From: Lentisphaeria bacterium | GTDB taxonomy: Bacteria > Verrucomicrobiota > Lentisphaeria > Victivallales > UBA1829 | Length of the DNA stretch: 32,592 nt | Assembly (NCBI GenBank): GCA_017503375.1 | Contig: JAFVTF010000125.1 | Coordinates: 1-32,592, forward strand | Direction of reading: 5' to 3' | In this document: positions 15,297-22,987 of the stretch, one piece after another | How positions within the stretch are numbered: the first letter of the stretch is position 1 | Layout: the number at the start of each line of letters is the position of its first letter | Position numbers and translations under genes: made by a program | Notes under the pieces: model-generated | What the model saw: only the letters and a program-made list of their open reading frames with translations | Database searches by the model: none | What the model was told of the DNA's origin: nothing

Positions 15297-18200
15297 ATGA
15301 AAAATTTAATATTGAAAACAGCTGCGATTCTGCTGTGCTGCTCTGCCGGAGCGCAGAATCTTCTCCCGGAAAATGCTTCCGGCTTTGAGTCCGGCATGCC
15401 CGGAAAAAATGTATTCAAGGCAATGTGGCGCGATCAGGATTATAAGATCGTTCCAGGTGTCGGCCGCAATGGTTCTGCCGCTCTGGAAATGACTCTTTCT
15501 CCAAAAACGAAACGGGTGCTGATCCATCCGGATGACAGAGAATTCAAAGCCGGAGAAACCGTGACAGCGACTGTCTGGATCAAAGGCGATAAAGCCGGAG
15601 GTCCGATCCTCCTTTGTTTCTGGGGGACAAATAAGTTCTGGGATGCAGATTATCAATCTTTTACTCACTTCAACGTGACAACGGAATGGAAGCAGTACAA
15701 GCTGACGAAAAAGCTGCCGAAAGATTTGAAATATCTGGGAGTCATGGTTGCCGGAGCAACTGCAAAAGGTGTGGAAAAGGTTTATATTGATGATGTCTCT
15801 TTGACCAGTGATACTCCGACCGTGAAAAAAGCTGCAGCGGTCAAAGATGTGAAACCTGCGGTTCCGGTCAGAAAAAATCTTCTTCCGCCGGAAGTTTCCG
15901 GATTTGAAACTGCTCTGCCGGGATATCCCACCTTTATTCCCATGTGGGGAAAGAACGATTGCCGCATTACTACCGATATCAGTTACTGCGGTGCAAAGTC
16001 TCTGGAATTTACAATCACGCCCGGAACGAAACGGGTTCTGTTTTTCCCGAAAAATGAGTCATTCAAAGCCGGAGAAACGGTAACTGCCAGTGCTTATATC
16101 CGCAGCGATAAAGCCGGTAATCCGGTTCTGCTCTATCTCTGGGGAACAGATAAATTATGGAATACTGCTCTGATTCAGAAATTCACTTATGGTCCGGTTT
16201 CTCCGCAATGGAAACATTTTGTGGTGACAGCGAAACTGCCGAAAGATATCAAAATGCTTGGTGTCATGGTGGCAGCCGCAACGACCAAAGGGGCAGAGAT
16301 CCTTTATATTGACGAAGTAAAGCTGGAACGGGGAAGTTCAGCAACTCCCAGTATCCCGAACCGCATTGAAAATTCCAATGCACTTGACCGGAAAAATACG
16401 CATGTGATCCCCCTTTCTCTCAACGGAAAACCGCAGAAAGAGCTTGCAATCACCAACTTTTTCCAGACCGGAATTGATAAAAAACTTCCGGCTCCACAGC
16501 CGACAGCAATGTATCTCTCAGCTGATAAGAAATATCTTTATTTCCGGTTCCGCTGTACAGAAGAACATCCGGAAAAGATCAAGTGCAAATCAACTTATGA
16601 CAATCCGGACTGGAACGATGATCGTGTGGAACTTCACTTGAGCATGGCAGGTTCCGTTGTCCGTCCGAGTAAAGGTTATTTTTCCATTAATGCGGATGGA
16701 ATTTATTCTACTTATTACAAAGTAAGCCGGGAAGAATTGCAGATCCGGAAATCCAAAGGGAAAAATTACTGGGAAGTCTCATTCCGGCTTCCCTTCCGTG
16801 AATTCGGATTTGAAGCGAATGAAGGCGCATTATGGCGGATCAGTGCCGGAAGATTCCACCGTACAGGCAAGCAGGGATCCAGTGCTCTGGCTCCCATCAA
16901 AGGTCATTTCAACCGGGAACATGATGCGTTCAAAAACTTTGTTCTTTCTTCCGATGGAAAACTCCCGTCAGTCGTTCTTTCTTATCCCGGAGATATGTCT
17001 GAATATGCCAATATAACAGGCGGAAATGTGATGACATTTGATTTCCCTGCAAAAACAAAAGCTGCAGATTGGACCCTTGAAGTCAACGGTAAAAAAGTTG
17101 ATGTACAGGAAGCAAAAGGAAATCAGCTGAGTTATCTTTATCAGATCAAAGGAGTTCCCGGAGAAATCCTGAAATATCGGTTGAAAGATAGAAATGGAAA
17201 AGTTGTCGCATCCGGAACTTTTCAGCCGGAAGTATTCAATCCTGCCAGCAGAGTTTATCCCACCAAAAATCCCCTGTTCAAAGAATTGCTTGGAGAAAAA
17301 CGGACATCTCCCCGTCAGCACATGACCTGGGGAATGTTGTTTGACCCCAAAAATTATCATCAGGCTTTGAAAACCGGGATTGTTTACTCTGAAAATCAGA
17401 TTTACAAAGATCTGAAAAAAGCCGGTGTCCGCCTGATGATTCACAATGCCGCAGAAGTCTGGGAAAATCTTCCGGAAATGCGGAAAGGAAACTATTACCG
17501 TCCGGGTTCTCTGAAAACAACCGGATTGACCGATTATGCCAGAATGTTCAAAGAAGGAAAAATTCTGCCGACAGCCTGGTACAGTTTTTACGGAATCGCC
17601 GGACAGGATGCAAACAAGGTAAACGGTATTACCTGGCGGAAAGCCGGATTCGGCGGAATGCCCCTTGACCCGATCAACCGGAAAGCATATCTTGCTGCGG
17701 CAAAAGGTGTGGCAGAACGTTCCAAAGAGGGTTCCGTCGGAATTTATTTCTACGGAGATGAGCTGACCACCATCACGACCACCAGAGGGTTGGAAATGAA
17801 TCAGCCCTTCAATAAAAATTCTGCAAACTTCCTGGAAAAATGGAATGCGGATGTTAAAGCAAAAGATGGCGGCGGAAAATATGGAATCCCCTGGAACATG
17901 GATAAGAAATCTCCGGATTACAAGCCGTCTATTCTCGCATACCGGACTTACATGGCAAGAGAATTGGCAGAACTGGGCAGAGAGACCCGCGAACTTGTGA
18001 AAAAGATCAATCCGAATCTGATTATTCTTTCTGATGACGCTTACGGAAACCCCTCTGCACATGGGGTTCAGTATTGGAAAAAATATGCTGACTGGGGAAC
18101 ATTCCAGCTCGGAGAAGGCGGCGGAACAAGCGGAAGAGATTTCCCGACTTACATGTTCACGGCAAAACTTGTCCGCGATATGAGCGGTCTTGATGAACTG

Positions 18201-19616
18201 ATGGTATGTCCTCACGAAGCAGTCGACGGTTATCCCTCCGGAGCCATGAGTGCAGAAGAAATCGTGGAAGCGTTCAGTCAGTGTATCCGAGGCGGTGCAA
18301 CCGGATTCCATCTGTGGCCGGCTGCATATACCGGAACAAGCCGTTTGAAAGCAAATGCCTGGTCCAATGTGATCGGACATCCCACAGCATACAAATATAT
18401 GCTTTATTACGCAGAATTCCTGAATAAAATGCCGAATCTGAAATTCCCGGAAACAAAGACTGCTGTTCTTGTGATGGATGATACAATTTCATCTGCGGCA
18501 AAATTCAACCGCCTGCGGGGAGCGTTTTCTCTGGTCGGTCTGAATCACAGCGGATGGTTCCATTTCGTCAGTGATACTCATGTGATGAATAACTGGGCTG
18601 ATCTCGGAAAATATCCCATCTGCTATATTCCCGCAGGGGAAATCCTCCGCAAAGAGATCGTGGACAAACTGGAACAGTATGTCCGCAACGGCGGTACACT
18701 TGTTTGTGCTGATCCGGATTTCGGAAAATACAATCAGTTCTACGAGCAGCAGAAAGGTATTACGGAACGTCTGTTCGGAGTGAGTGCCGCACCTGTTAAA
18801 TCCGGAAAAATCGTCTGGAACAAAACATCATTGGCATTGGATGGAAACACTGTGAAACTGACACCTGTTTCCGGTGTGAAAGGCTCTGTTATTGCCCGTT
18901 ATGCCGATGGTTCCATTGCCGGATTTGAACGGAAACTCGGCAAAGGAAAAACTGTTTTCTTCGGATTTGATATGTTCCTTCCGGGCAATTCTGTCAATGC
19001 CGGATTGAGCAAACAGTTTGCAGCATTCCACAAATCTCTGGGCGGTAAACTCGGACATGATATCTGGCGGTTCAAACTTCCTTATCCTGAACTGGCAGAA
19101 GAGAAACTTCCGGCTGGAAAATGTCTGACCGGAAATTACGGATTCTGGAACAGGAATTACTTCTATGCCGGAAGATTGCAGAACGTTGCGCTTTCCGGAA
19201 CTGTAACTGTTCAGAAAGGAACTGCTTCCGCTGTGAAATCCCCGCTGAACAAATCCCGTCTTACTGACCGCTTGGATTACTTCAAACATTCCGCAAAGTT
19301 CGATCAGCTCGACGGCGAAAAATTCACAGAACAGTTCAGTGCAGGCAATCACAGAATTGAACTTGCATTTGATAAGCCCGTAAAGGGAAATGAATTGCGC
19401 CTTTTCTGCAACGGAACAGCTTCTGTAACCCTGGAACGGGAAGAAAACGGTAAGTGGGTTGCTGTCGGTTCTGCAAACATCAAAGCCGGAAAAAATGAAG
19501 TCCTGAAGACTGCATTGAAAGGAAATCTCAGCGGAAAACGGTTCCGTTTGAACCTGAATGTCCCTGCCGGTTCTGAGCTGATCATTGCAGAAATGGATCT
19601 GTGGGGAAACCTGTAA
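15297..19616 (+). CDS. Large secreted multidomain glycoside hydrolase-like protein (1439 aa)
   Basis: Residues 1-19 form a signal peptide. Two similar jelly-roll carbohydrate-binding-like domains follow, at about 20-172 and 194-345. Each runs from NLLP, through E-FKAGETVTA and a WGT/DK-LW block, to a V/LYID-V/EV-L ending. Next is a CBM9-like domain (about 365-555, DNPDWNDDRVELHLSM). A TIM barrel fills about 650-1050 (HMTWGMLFDP, VRLMIHNAAEVW, GIYFYGDELTT, IILSDDAYGNP, FHLWPAAYTGTSR). A flavodoxin/GATase-like domain at about 1055-1230 (TAVLVMDDT, VRNGGTLVCADPDF) resembles the trimerisation domain of GH42-like enzymes. The last part looks like a discoidin-type beta-sandwich. The acid E in GDE is a candidate catalytic residue. 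Substrate is unknown. It is the last gene of the operon; AAGGAAG precedes the start. Confidence 0.85.
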   Translation: MKNLILKTAAILLCCSAGAQNLLPENASGFESGMPGKNVFKAMWRDQDYKIVPGVGRNGSAALEMTLSPKTKRVLIHPDDREFKAGETVTATVWIKGDKAGGPILLCFWGTNKFWDADYQSFTHFNVTTEWKQYKLTKKLPKDLKYLGVMVAGATAKGVEKVYIDDVSLTSDTPTVKKAAAVKDVKPAVPVRKNLLPPEVSGFETALPGYPTFIPMWGKNDCRITTDISYCGAKSLEFTITPGTKRVLFFPKNESFKAGETVTASAYIRSDKAGNPVLLYLWGTDKLWNTALIQKFTYGPVSPQWKHFVVTAKLPKDIKMLGVMVAAATTKGAEILYIDEVKLERGSSATPSIPNRIENSNALDRKNTHVIPLSLNGKPQKELAITNFFQTGIDKKLPAPQPTAMYLSADKKYLYFRFRCTEEHPEKIKCKSTYDNPDWNDDRVELHLSMAGSVVRPSKGYFSINADGIYSTYYKVSREELQIRKSKGKNYWEVSFRLPFREFGFEANEGALWRISAGRFHRTGKQGSSALAPIKGHFNREHDAFKNFVLSSDGKLPSVVLSYPGDMSEYANITGGNVMTFDFPAKTKAADWTLEVNGKKVDVQEAKGNQLSYLYQIKGVPGEILKYRLKDRNGKVVASGTFQPEVFNPASRVYPTKNPLFKELLGEKRTSPRQHMTWGMLFDPKNYHQALKTGIVYSENQIYKDLKKAGVRLMIHNAAEVWENLPEMRKGNYYRPGSLKTTGLTDYARMFKEGKILPTAWYSFYGIAGQDANKVNGITWRKAGFGGMPLDPINRKAYLAAAKGVAERSKEGSVGIYFYGDELTTITTTRGLEMNQPFNKNSANFLEKWNADVKAKDGGGKYGIPWNMDKKSPDYKPSILAYRTYMARELAELGRETRELVKKINPNLIILSDDAYGNPSAHGVQYWKKYADWGTFQLGEGGGTSGRDFPTYMFTAKLVRDMSGLDELMVCPHEAVDGYPSGAMSAEEIVEAFSQCIRGGATGFHLWPAAYTGTSRLKANAWSNVIGHPTAYKYMLYYAEFLNKMPNLKFPETKTAVLVMDDTISSAAKFNRLRGAFSLVGLNHSGWFHFVSDTHVMNNWADLGKYPICYIPAGEILRKEIVDKLEQYVRNGGTLVCADPDFGKYNQFYEQQKGITERLFGVSAAPVKSGKIVWNKTSLALDGNTVKLTPVSGVKGSVIARYADGSIAGFERKLGKGKTVFFGFDMFLPGNSVNAGLSKQFAAFHKSLGGKLGHDIWRFKLPYPELAEEKLPAGKCLTGNYGFWNRNYFYAGRLQNVALSGTVTVQKGTASAVKSPLNKSRLTDRLDYFKHSAKFDQLDGEKFTEQFSAGNHRIELAFDKPVKGNELRLFCNGTASVTLEREENGKWVAVGSANIKAGKNEVLKTALKGNLSGKRFRLNLNVPAGSELIIAEMDLWGNL

Positions 19617-19649
19617 AAAGAACAAACTCAGAGTTTACAGAAATAAAAA

Positions 19650-19698
19650 AAAGCTCTGTTCCCTTCTCAAGTAACAACCATTGTCGGGAACAGGGCTG
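19650..19698 (-). terminator. Hairpin terminator (minus strand), also related to the repeat-element ends
   Basis: On the minus strand AGCCCTGTTCCC pairs with GGGAACAGAGCT (one G-T pair) and is followed by eight T, 20 bases after the stop of the 19721 gene. The plus-strand arms 19653-19663 and 19686-19696 are the same GCTCTGTTCCC/GGGAACAG core seen at the ends of the dispersed elements. So this terminator may have formed from two element ends. On the plus strand no T-run follows, but the hairpin may still shield the 3' end of the large enzyme transcript. Confidence 0.75.
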
Positions 19699-19720
19699 AA
19701 AATATTTGCCCGGCTGAGGT

Positions 19721-20347
19721 TTATTGCAAATCTGCCGGGAATTTTTTTCCGGAAACGATTTTGAGCATCAGATTTGCATAATGCACGCGGACATCATAGG
19801 AAAAATCCTTCATCAGCGTGGGCGTTTCAGCCTCTTTGAGCAGGATTCCCAGAACAATCGCCTTCAACTTCGGAGACAATCCGTCTTTCAGAAAAACAAG
19901 CGCAGCTTCTTCGGAAAGCCCGGGCAGCATCAGAAGCAGATCCGGCGCGAATCCCTGAAATTTGATTCCGTCATTTTTGATCAAACGGATAATTTCTTCA
20001 TTTTCCTTGTAAACGATGGCTTTGATCAGAGCCTTTTCTTCCGGAGATGGATCCTGCGGCAAAGGAGCCAATGCCTCTTTTATAAGAGATTTGATTCTTT
20101 CTCCTGCGTGTAAATGTCCCCAGAACCAGCCGGAACTCATTGTTTCACGCAATTTCTTCGGAATCGAAAGGAATATGACAGAGAAGATCATTTCATCTGT
20201 AAAACATTCTGCATTGAGACAGCTTGCGGAGACAAGTCTTGTCAGGACTGTTTCCTCTGCTATTGCCTGCATCAGCATTTCCGGATTCCCTTCATGAATC
20301 GCCTTTTCCAACATGTTTTCGGGTTTGAAATCAATGCCCATAATCAC
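19721..20347 (-). CDS. Unrecognised helical protein in an ankyrin-gene pair
   Basis: A 208-residue soluble protein with no known motif that I can name with confidence. It is almost all helical (MLEKAIHEGNPEMLMQAIAE, EEKALIKAIVYKENEEIIRL, EEAALVFLKDGLSPKLKAIV). The spacing of helix pairs resembles degenerate ankyrin or HEAT-like repeats. The first codon at 20345-20347 is GTG, and an in-frame ATG lies two codons later (20339-20341). AAAGGA upstream is better spaced for the GTG. It follows the ankyrin gene by 25 bases and is probably cotranscribed with it. There is no signal peptide or membrane span. Function is unknown. Confidence 0.75.
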   Translation of the reverse strand: MIMGIDFKPENMLEKAIHEGNPEMLMQAIAEETVLTRLVSASCLNAECFTDEMIFSVIFLSIPKKLRETMSSGWFWGHLHAGERIKSLIKEALAPLPQDPSPEEKALIKAIVYKENEEIIRLIKNDGIKFQGFAPDLLLMLPGLSEEAALVFLKDGLSPKLKAIVLGILLKEAETPTLMKDFSYDVRVHYANLMLKIVSGKKFPADLQ

Positions 20348-20372
20348 AGTATTCCTTTCAAGTTGAAATTTC

Positions 20373-21425
20373 TTATTTCCGGTTATTGAAAAGATTCAGA
20401 ATTTCCGGTTTATCTGCAGCCAGTTCTCTGGGAGTTTTTTGATTCTCTTTATGCCGGTCGAAAATATCGGGGTCTGCACCATATTCCAGCAGAAGACGGA
20501 CACATTCCACCGCATTGTTTTTCACTGCTGCAGAAAGCAGCAACTCCATTAAAAAGCCGGGAGGCATCGGATAAATCCAGTTTTCATTGAGAGGCTTGTG
20601 TTTTTTTCTTTCAAGATGGACCCGGACAACTTCTGCGTCATTTTTCTTACAGGCAACATAAAGATTGAATGGAGCGGAAATATATTTTCCCATCAAGCCT
20701 TCCTCGTATTTATCTTTCAGTTCCGGACAGACTTCAATCAGGCTGTGCCAGTCTTCGGTCTTCCCTTCCTGAATCAGCTTGTCCCAATCTGCTTCATGAG
20801 CATATTGCGGCAAATCCCGGAGGAATGAAAGCCATTCATGGGGTTCAGCTTCACTTCGGACTTCATCCCAGCAGATGAACTTTTTACCGTATTCTTCATC
20901 TCCGGCAAGCAGGATGATTTGAGCTTCCCAGTATAATTCATCCGGATTCAGCCAGGATTCAAAATCCTCTTTGCTGACTTTTCCTTCGACCAGCAGCATG
21001 GCACACTGATAATCCTGAAGCATCATGATACAGCCTTCATCAGCTTCCAATGTTCCCTGCATGATCCGGTCGTAAATATCATCTCTGGGAATGAGTTCAC
21101 CGTTGCGGTAAATATATTTTGACATTGGAGCATTTTGGAACGCTTCTGAAATGCGGGAGCCTGCCGGATAATCGTTTGCGAATTCTTCAGCGGTCATCCC
21201 GCAAAGGTTTTCCCGGTGCGTACGGTCGCAGCGTCCATCTTTCAGAAGAGCTTCAACTGCGCATGCATTTCCATCGACAACCGCCTGGATCAGCATATCA
21301 TAGTCATCATCATTCTGCTCATTGATTGTCCCGGCTGAAATGTTTTTCAATGCTTCGAGACATCCGGAGAAATCATCATTGGCGGCACATTCATAAAACT
21401 TTCTGACAAATTCTTTTTCATCCAT
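20373..21425 (-). CDS. Ankyrin-repeat protein
   Basis: A 350-residue cytosolic protein. I choose the ATG at 21423-21425 (MDEKEFVRKFYE) because AGAGGTG lies 6 bases upstream; an ATG 11 codons earlier has no such site. Ankyrin-like units occur near the N-terminus (YDMLIQAVVDGNACAVEALL, then GMTAEEFAND) and more clearly at the C-terminus (LLSAAVKNNAVECVRLLLEYG, ADPDIFDRHKENQKTPRELA). The middle third (about 110-260) is acidic, Trp-rich and unassigned. Ankyrin repeats bind proteins, so this is probably an interaction scaffold. It is divergent from a WYL-domain regulator and shares a 25-bp dyad with it. Confidence 0.85.
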   Translation of the reverse strand: MDEKEFVRKFYECAANDDFSGCLEALKNISAGTINEQNDDDYDMLIQAVVDGNACAVEALLKDGRCDRTHRENLCGMTAEEFANDYPAGSRISEAFQNAPMSKYIYRNGELIPRDDIYDRIMQGTLEADEGCIMMLQDYQCAMLLVEGKVSKEDFESWLNPDELYWEAQIILLAGDEEYGKKFICWDEVRSEAEPHEWLSFLRDLPQYAHEADWDKLIQEGKTEDWHSLIEVCPELKDKYEEGLMGKYISAPFNLYVACKKNDAEVVRVHLERKKHKPLNENWIYPMPPGFLMELLLSAAVKNNAVECVRLLLEYGADPDIFDRHKENQKTPRELAADKPEILNLFNNRK

Positions 21426-21479
21426 AAAATCACCTCTTTCAATATTGAAGTTTTGCATTACACCATAATATACGCAATG

Positions 21480-21504
21480 ATACCGGACATCTTTTGTCCT
21501 GTAT
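21480..21504. promoter_or_regulatory. 25-bp dyad operator between the ankyrin gene and the WYL regulator
   Basis: ATACCGGACA (21480-21489) and TGTCCTGTAT (21495-21504) are inverse copies at 9 of 10 positions with a 5-base spacer. The centre-to-centre length suits a dimeric regulator. The dyad lies just upstream of a TTGTAT-16-TATTTT promoter-like pair for the WYL gene. It overlaps the likely -35 region of the ankyrin operon (TATTAT -10 on the minus strand nearby). The WYL protein is the obvious candidate binder. Confidence 0.7.
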
Positions 21505-21568
21505 GACTTGTATTTTGAAAAAAAAGTGATATTTTACAAAAAAACTTATCAAAACGGAGAAAAAATCC

Positions 21569-22576
21569 ATGCCTGCCAACAAGAATCAGATCCGGAGAAT
21601 CCAGACAATTCTCATGATGATGCGTCAAAAACGTTATCCGAATTATAATTCCTTCATGAAAGAGATGAAGACTCTGGACCCGGCAGGAGTTTACAAACTT
21701 TCCAGTAAGACGTTCCAGCGTGATATTGCCGATTTGCGTGATGAGTATGGCGCACCGGTCTGCTATGATGCCTCCCGGAAAGGTTTTTATCTTTCCAATC
21801 CGGATTGGTATAATGAAGAGCTGATGGTGGAACCGTTTGAGATGAAAGCCGCATTGCTGAGTGAGCGTGTGGCAAGCGGGATCCTTCCGGCGCCGCTGCG
21901 GGGGGAAATCAATAAAGCTGTCAGTGCTTTGCTGATGAAAAATGAAAGCGGCATGGCTGAAGGCGTAGAGTTGGAAAGTTTTCAGGTGCTTCCTCCGGAA
22001 CATCTGCCGCAAGTTGATCCCAATATCTTTCTGACCTGCTACAATGCCTGGGAACAGCGGAAATATCTTTCTTTGAAGTACTGTTCCATGAAGAAAAACT
22101 GTTCTGAGAAACTGTTTGAACCCCACGTGTTTGCATGGAACGGCGGTTGCTGGTATCTGAAGGGAAAACTGCTGAAAAATGATGATGTGAGCTATGAAGA
22201 ACCGCGTATTCAAGTGCTGGCTCTGCACCGGATTACTGAGGCTGAACTTCTGGATGGGCATTTTTTTCCGGCTCCGGAAATCCTGAAAGCTGTAAAAGAG
22301 AAAGGGCTTTTCAACTTTGAGACTCTTCTGGATGTAGAATTGGAATTTTTCCCGCCCTTTGATCTTCCTATGTTTGAAAAATACAGTAATTCACCCGGAG
22401 CCGTAAAAGAACGGAAGAAAGATTCTGTTGTCATTCACTTGAAGAATCTGACCGAATATGAAGCTGCCCAGCTTGTTTTGAATGCCTGCGGAAATGCAAA
22501 GATCCATGAGCCGGAAGAATTGAAGGTCTATGTCCGGCGGATCGCCAACAAAATTCTGGATCATTTGAACAGCTGA
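21569..22576 (+). CDS. WYL-domain transcriptional regulator (YafY-like)
   Basis: A 335-residue regulator. Residues 5-75 form an HTH of DeoR/HTH-11 type (RRIQTILMMMRQKRYPNY, then SSKTFQRDIADLRDEYGAPV and SRKGFYLSN). A WYL domain spans about 170-240 (EPHVFAWNGGCWYLKGKL, containing the W-Y-L triad, then IQVLALHRITEAELLDG). A C-terminal WCX-like part follows (FEKYSNSPGAVKERKKDSVV, ending with VYVRRIANKIL). WYL domains are thought to sense nucleic acids or nucleotides, and these regulators often accompany defence or stress genes. It is transcribed away from the ankyrin pair, with a shared dyad between them, so it probably regulates both. Confidence 0.9.
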   Translation: MPANKNQIRRIQTILMMMRQKRYPNYNSFMKEMKTLDPAGVYKLSSKTFQRDIADLRDEYGAPVCYDASRKGFYLSNPDWYNEELMVEPFEMKAALLSERVASGILPAPLRGEINKAVSALLMKNESGMAEGVELESFQVLPPEHLPQVDPNIFLTCYNAWEQRKYLSLKYCSMKKNCSEKLFEPHVFAWNGGCWYLKGKLLKNDDVSYEEPRIQVLALHRITEAELLDGHFFPAPEILKAVKEKGLFNFETLLDVELEFFPPFDLPMFEKYSNSPGAVKERKKDSVVIHLKNLTEYEAAQLVLNACGNAKIHEPEELKVYVRRIANKILDHLNS

Positions 22577-22653
22577 ACTGTTTAACAGCAGTCACACCCA
22601 TTAATTATGCATATAAAATTCACAGATATCCCATAAATTTTCAAAAAACAAGT

Positions 22654-22770
22654 GAGGTAATTTCAAAAGTCCGGCAAAATTTGGCTGAAAAGAGATTGCT
22701 GATGAGATGGAAATGGTAGTTTGAGCGTGGCTGCTCACAGAGTAACCACCGAAAACGCTCCATTTGATTT
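22654..22770 (+). repeat. Dispersed repeat, part A, copy 2
   Basis: The first 78 bases align with 2402-2480. The outer stem GAGCGT (22723-22728) with ACGCTC (22755-22760) is preserved. Part B of the repeat family starts directly after it, so here A and B form one composite of about 270 bases. The rest of 22577-22987 carries no gene that I can support. Confidence 0.65.
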
Positions 22771-22926
22771 TATGATGGCATTCTGATTTTTGATAACAAA
22801 AATCGGAATGCCGCAAAAAGGTTTGAAAAAGGATGATGGGGTTCGGGGAAGAAGGGAAGAACTTTCCTCAAAAGTTTTTCCCTTCTTCCCCGATCACAAA
22901 TCAACCTTTATTGGGAACAGAGCTTT
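22771..22926 (+). repeat. Dispersed hairpin element, part B, copy 1
   Basis: This copy aligns throughout with 31769-31920. It holds a first hairpin (GGCATTCTGATTTTTG with CAAAAATCGGAATGCC, one G-T pair), then GCAAAAAGGTTTG. A second, perfect 15-base stem follows (CGGGGAAGAAGGGAA at 22844-22858 with its complement at 22878-22892). The end is CAACCTTTATTGGGAACAGAGC plus a T-run (22910-22926). No matching left terminal repeat is seen. Confidence 0.8.
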
Positions 22927-22987
22927 TTTCATTTCCTTTCAGTAAAACAGGCGATTGGAGTTTTGACAAGTTCAGCATAATGGACCA

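Noticed and set aside
16968..18380. 470-codon minus-strand frame inside the large secreted enzyme gene
   Set aside because: Shadow of the enzyme gene, Cys/Phe/Ile-rich, no start signals.
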